Assembly (NCBI GenBank): GCA_012514235.1
Contig: JAAZAR010000040.1
Coordinates: forward strand, 1-46,773
DNA: 46,773 nucleotides
Source of the DNA: Actinomycetota bacterium
Lineage (GTDB): Bacteria > Actinomycetota > Thermoleophilia > UBA2241
Reading direction: 5' to 3'
Shown here piece by piece: positions 43,567 to 46,773 of this stretch. How positions within the stretch are numbered: position 1 is the stretch's first letter; every line of letters begins with the position of its first letter. The translations under genes were made by a program, and so were the position numbers. Below the pieces are notes generated by a model. It was given only the letters and a program-made list of their open reading frames with translations. It made no database searches and was not told the origin of the DNA.

Positions 43567-45045
43567 GTGAAGCGGAACCTCTTCGCCGGCGGCCTCCGCA
43601 GCCGCGGGCTGAGCGTCAACGTGTTCACGGAGTCCGAGCTCGCCGACATCCATCTGGCGACCCTCGAGGTCCTCGAGCGCACCGGGGTGTTCGTCGAGGA
43701 CGGCGAGGCGCTCGCCATCTTCAAGGACGGCGGCTGCCGCATCGACCTCGAGTCGCGTACCGTGCGCATCCCGGCCCATCTCGTCGAGGAGGCGATCGCC
43801 GCAGCGCCGACCGAGATCTTCCTGGCCGGCCGCGACCCGCGCCACGACATCGTCCTCAGCCCCGGCAGAGTCGGGTTCTGCAACTTCGGCGAGGGCATCA
43901 TGGTGAACGACCCCGCCACCGGGGAGCATCGGCCATCGGTCAAGCAGGACATCGCCGACGCTGCCCGCGTCGCCGACGCCCTCGACTCCGTCGACGTCTT
44001 CGAGATGGCCGTCGGTGCCGGGGACTGCCCGCCGGAGACGGCCACCATCCACAACTACGAGGCGGCTCTCCTCAACTGCTCGAAACCAGTCTCAACGGGT
44101 CCGCAGGACGGCGACGCCGTGCGCGCGACGGTGAAGATGGCCGCGGCAGCCGTCGGCGGAGACGACGAGCTTCGTGAACGGCCCATCCTCCTCTTCGGCA
44201 CCTGCCCGGTGAGCCCGCTGAAGCTGCCCCGCGAGTTCTGCGAGATCGTCATCGCGGCGGCGCGCTCCGGCCTGCCGAACACCGTCCTCAGCATGGCGAT
44301 GGCCGGAGGCTCTTCACCGGTCACCCTCGCCGGCACCCTGGTCACCCACAACGCCGAGGTGCTGGCCGGGATCACCCTGGCGCAGCTCACCGAGCGTGGG
44401 TGCCCGGTGCTCTACGGCAGTTCGACGACGGCCATGGACCTCAAGCTGGCCGCCGCAAGTGTAGGGTCCCCCGAACTCGCCCTGATCGGCGCCGGCGTGG
44501 CCCAGCTTGCCAAGCAGTACCGCTTGCCGAGCTATATCGCCGGTGCGTAGGCGGACAGCAAGCTCTGTGACGCCCAGACCGGTCACGAGAAGACCCTCAC
44601 CGGCCTCATGGCAGCGTTGGCAGGTGCCAACCTGATCTATGGCTTGGGGATGATCGAATCGGGCGTCACCTTCGACTTCGGGCAGCTCGTCATGGACAAC
44701 GAGATCGCGCGCATGATCAAGCACGTGGTCGGCGGCGTCCGCGTCGACGACGAGAGCCTCGCCGTGGACGACATCGCCGCCGTCGGCGCGTTCGGCGACT
44801 TCCTCTCACTGGACGCGACCCTCAGGCACATGCGCGAGCTGAGCCAGCCCACTCTCCTTGACCGCCGCGTGCGCGAGGACTGGGAGGCGCGCGGCGCCAG
44901 CGACCTCGCCCAACGCTCACTCGACAAGGCGCGCGAGATCCTCGAGACACACCGGCCGGAGCCGCTGCCCGACGAGGTCGCCGCCAGCATCCACACCATC
45001 GTCGAAGCGGCCGACCGCGCCGCCGGCGTGTCGTCGCCGGCGTGA
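43567..45045 (+). CDS. mttB: Trimethylamine methyltransferase MttB, with in-frame TAG (pyrrolysine 328)
   Basis: 492 residues with TAG at 44548-44550 read as Pyl, 327 if it stops. IHLATLEVLERTGVFVEDGE, GGCRIDLESRTVRIPAHLVE, CPVSPLKLPREFCEIVIAAA and GSPELALIGAGVAQLAKQYR lead to SYIAGA-O-ADSKLCDAQTGHEKT, then MAALAGANLIYGLGMIESG and a C-terminal helix ending in TGA. The Pyl codon number (328) is the same as in mttB1, and both begin with MKRN. AGGAGGAGCG precedes the ATG. Controlled by the operator at 43508-43527, and followed by a permease gene. Confidence 0.92.
44604..44639 (+). other. 36-nt block identical in both Pyl mttB genes, copy 2
   Basis: Every base equals 28493-28528. The embedded six-base-arm hairpin (44616-44631) starts 66 bases after the last base of the TAG, exactly as in mttB1. 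Outside the block, synonymous differences are frequent. Confidence 0.6.
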
Positions 45046-45119
45046 GCCGAGGGGGAAACGGGCTGATGGCGATCGCCGTCCTCCCGGGCAGCCGAAGATC
45101 ACGACCAAGGAGAAGCAGC

Positions 45120-46556
45120 ATGGCTGAATACACGACCGCACAGGCGGGAGAGCCCACGATCCTGGGAGAGAAGAAGTCGGTACGCATGTTCGACATGCTG
45201 TTGTTCATCGTGTCGGGCATCCTCGTGCTCGATACGGTGGCCACCGGAGCCGCCATCGGCGTCGAGGGGTTGACGTGGTGGATCATCCTGGCCGTGCTCT
45301 TCTTCCTGCCCTACGCCTTGCTGACGTCGGAGTTGGGCAGCGCGTGGCCCCAGGAGGGCGGCATCTACGTGTGGGCGAAAGAGGCGTTCGGCCCCGCGTG
45401 GGGGTCGATGACCGCCTGGATGTACTGGATCAACCTCGCCTACTGGGCGCCGTCAGTCTTCGTCCTCTTCGTAGGGACGATGATCGTCGGGTGGGATCTG
45501 AACATCTCGCAGTTCTGGGAGTGCATGATCGTCATCGCGCTCATCTGGTTGACGATGCTCATCGTCCTGTTCCCGCTCAGATACACCAAGTGGGTCGCCA
45601 GCGCGAGCGCCGCCGTCAAGATCCTCGTCGTCATCGTGCTGGGCGTTGCCGGCATCACGTACGCGGTCAAGAACGGCAGCGCCAACTCCTTTGCCCTCTC
45701 GGAGTTCAAGCCGGTGTGGGGCTCCAACTGGGCCTTCATCCCGACCATCGTCTGGAGCCTCATGGGCTTCGAGATCATGAACTCCGCCGGCGGTGCCATC
45801 AAGAACCCGCAACGCGACGTCCCCAAGGCCATCGCCGGCGCCGCCGTCCTGATCGTCGGCGCCTACATGATCGGCATGATCGGGATCCTCGGTTCGATCC
45901 CGCTCGAGGACATCAGCATCGTGAGCGGCATCGCCGACGCCCTCAAGATGTCGTTCGCCTCGGTGTTCGGCGGGGCGACCTGGCTGTTCGACATCCTCAT
46001 CGTTCTGATCCTTTTCGCGTTCGTCGGCAACATGGTCACGTGGACGATCGGCTGCAACCACACGCTGGCCGCCACCGGCCTGGACAAGACGGCACCGGGT
46101 GTGTTCGGCCACCATCACAAGCGCTGGGGCACGCCCGACTATGCGATCTATCTGACGGGCATCGTGGCGACGGTCCTGACGATCCTCAACTACTGGCTGT
46201 TCGGGAGTCGCGAGGACGTGTTCTGGACGATCTTCTCGCTCTCGGCGGTCGTGTTCCTCATCCCGTTCCTCGTGATGTTCCCGGCTCTGGTCGTGCTGCG
46301 TCGCAAGTACCCGGACAAGGAACGCCCGTTCCGCGTGCCCGGCGGAGCGGTCGGCGCCTGGCTGTGCACCATCCTCTGCACCACGATCATGGCGCTCGTC
46401 ATCTTCATCTTCTTCTACCAGGTGCCCGAGGATACGCCCAAGGCCATCTTCTACGGCATCTGCGGTGGGGGGACCATCCTCTCGATGATCGTCGGCTGGG
46501 TGCTGTATCTGCGGGCCAAGAGCCGCGACGAGAGTGCCGGAGGAGCCGGTTCCTGA
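45120..46556 (+). CDS. APC-family permease, candidate methylamine transporter
   Basis: 478 residues with about twelve hydrophobic segments. MFDMLLFIVSGILVLDTVAT at TM1 and TGAAIGVEGLTWWIILAVLF after it are amino-acid/polyamine/organocation family features, with FPLRYTKWVASASAAVKILV at TM5-6 and RRKYPDKERPFRVPGG as the late cytoplasmic loop. AAGGAG sits 7 bases before the ATG; in-frame codons further upstream are not protein-like. Follows mttB2 by 74 bases on the same strand. Methanogen methylamine permeases (MttP, MtbP) are also APC proteins, so an amine import role is reasonable but inferred. Confidence 0.85.
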   Translation: MAEYTTAQAGEPTILGEKKSVRMFDMLLFIVSGILVLDTVATGAAIGVEGLTWWIILAVLFFLPYALLTSELGSAWPQEGGIYVWAKEAFGPAWGSMTAWMYWINLAYWAPSVFVLFVGTMIVGWDLNISQFWECMIVIALIWLTMLIVLFPLRYTKWVASASAAVKILVVIVLGVAGITYAVKNGSANSFALSEFKPVWGSNWAFIPTIVWSLMGFEIMNSAGGAIKNPQRDVPKAIAGAAVLIVGAYMIGMIGILGSIPLEDISIVSGIADALKMSFASVFGGATWLFDILIVLILFAFVGNMVTWTIGCNHTLAATGLDKTAPGVFGHHHKRWGTPDYAIYLTGIVATVLTILNYWLFGSREDVFWTIFSLSAVVFLIPFLVMFPALVVLRRKYPDKERPFRVPGGAVGAWLCTILCTTIMALVIFIFFYQVPEDTPKAIFYGICGGGTILSMIVGWVLYLRAKSRDESAGGAGS

Positions 46557-46590
46557 CGGAACAGACCGGAGTCTCCGGGAGTGCAGGCCC

Positions 46591-46624
46591 GACTGGCCGG
46601 CGGCCGACAGGCCGCCGGCCAGTC
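46591..46624 (+). terminator. Strong hairpin after the permease
   Basis: Perfect 15-bp arms (46591-46605 with 46610-46624) around GACA, 34 bases beyond the permease TGA. It would end the mttB2-permease message. Confidence 0.8.
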
Positions 46625-46729
46625 GTCGTCTCGGTCACCGGCGGCAGGGGTCACCGGCAGGGACGCGCGCCGGATGTCGGCGGACCCGCCGGCGGCGCCT
46701 CTCAGGCGTCGACCGGCAGGCGGTCGAGG

Positions 46730-46773
46730 TCAGGCGTCGAGCAGGAGCCGGTCGACGGCGAACGCCTCGCCGG
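46730..46773 (-). CDS. Possible 3' end of a minus-strand gene entering from the right
   Basis: The last bases read on the minus strand as GEAFAVDRLLLDA then TGA, a plausible protein C-terminus. Only 13 codons are visible, so neither product nor reality can be settled. Confidence 0.3.
   Translation of the reverse strand, partial: GEAFAVDRLLLDA

Noticed and set aside
1..46773. CRISPR array or biosynthetic megasynthase
   Set aside because: No regularly spaced repeats and no PKS/NRPS modules were seen anywhere in the window.

Overview
This is a GC-rich (about 70%) bacterial chromosome segment. It most resembles Actinomycetota, possibly a deep-branching class such as Thermoleophilia; that placement is inference. 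Supporting signs are a DUF3618 plus Phage_holin_3_6 gene pair, Ku/LigD end joining, NarL-type regulators, GTG starts and frequent 4-base stop/start overlaps.

The most distinctive content is a set of corrinoid-dependent methylamine methyltransferases whose reading frames cross an in-frame TAG, read as pyrrolysine (Pyl) in this family. There are two MttB-type (trimethylamine) genes at 27456-28925 and 43567-45045 with TAG at codon 328, and two MtbB-type (dimethylamine) genes at 37859-39205 (minus) and 39779-41185 with TAG at codon 345. Two further MttB-superfamily genes (22276-23784 and 41201-42664) are open throughout and are non-Pyl homologues. A TetR-type regulator (42719-43414) and an APC permease (45120-46556) complete a plausible methylamine uptake and demethylation locus. 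No pylT, pylS, pylBCD, corrinoid protein, MtbA or RamA gene was recognised, so those must lie elsewhere if the system works. The promoters of mtbB2 and mttB2 carry the same dyad, TTAGYTA-N6-TARCTAA, a likely shared TetR operator.

Layout. 1-7800: an MFS exporter fragment, a complete DhaK-DhaL-DhaM phosphotransferase operon (DhaM fused to full-length HPr and Enzyme I), an iron alcohol/polyol dehydrogenase and a fructose-6-phosphate-aldolase-like transaldolase, together suggesting glycerol/dihydroxyacetone use. 7900-16400: a PBP4-type carboxypeptidase, Ku, LigD, DUF488, a VOC-YkoF-like fusion, a NarL regulator, small zinc-ribbon proteins and a DUF72 protein. 16400-22000 (minus): an ATP-grasp ligase with a cysteine-synthase homologue, AlkB, a 5'-truncated hemerythrin, envelope proteins and an SGNH-like protein. 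22270-28930: a non-Pyl MttB homologue overlapping a second ATP-grasp gene, a degenerate ABC ATPase, an EamA transporter and mttB1. 29048-31755: tRNA-Arg(CCT) abutted by a tyrosine integrase, two small zinc-ribbon genes and a tRNA-Thr(GGT) 3' half, which looks like a small integrative element or its remnant. 31785-37722: a glycosyltransferase-like protein, an orphan response regulator with Glu at the phosphoacceptor site, a VOC protein, tRNA-Thr(CGT), a class II aldolase, a nitrilase-family amidase and an MBL hydrolase. 37859-46773: the main methylamine cluster.
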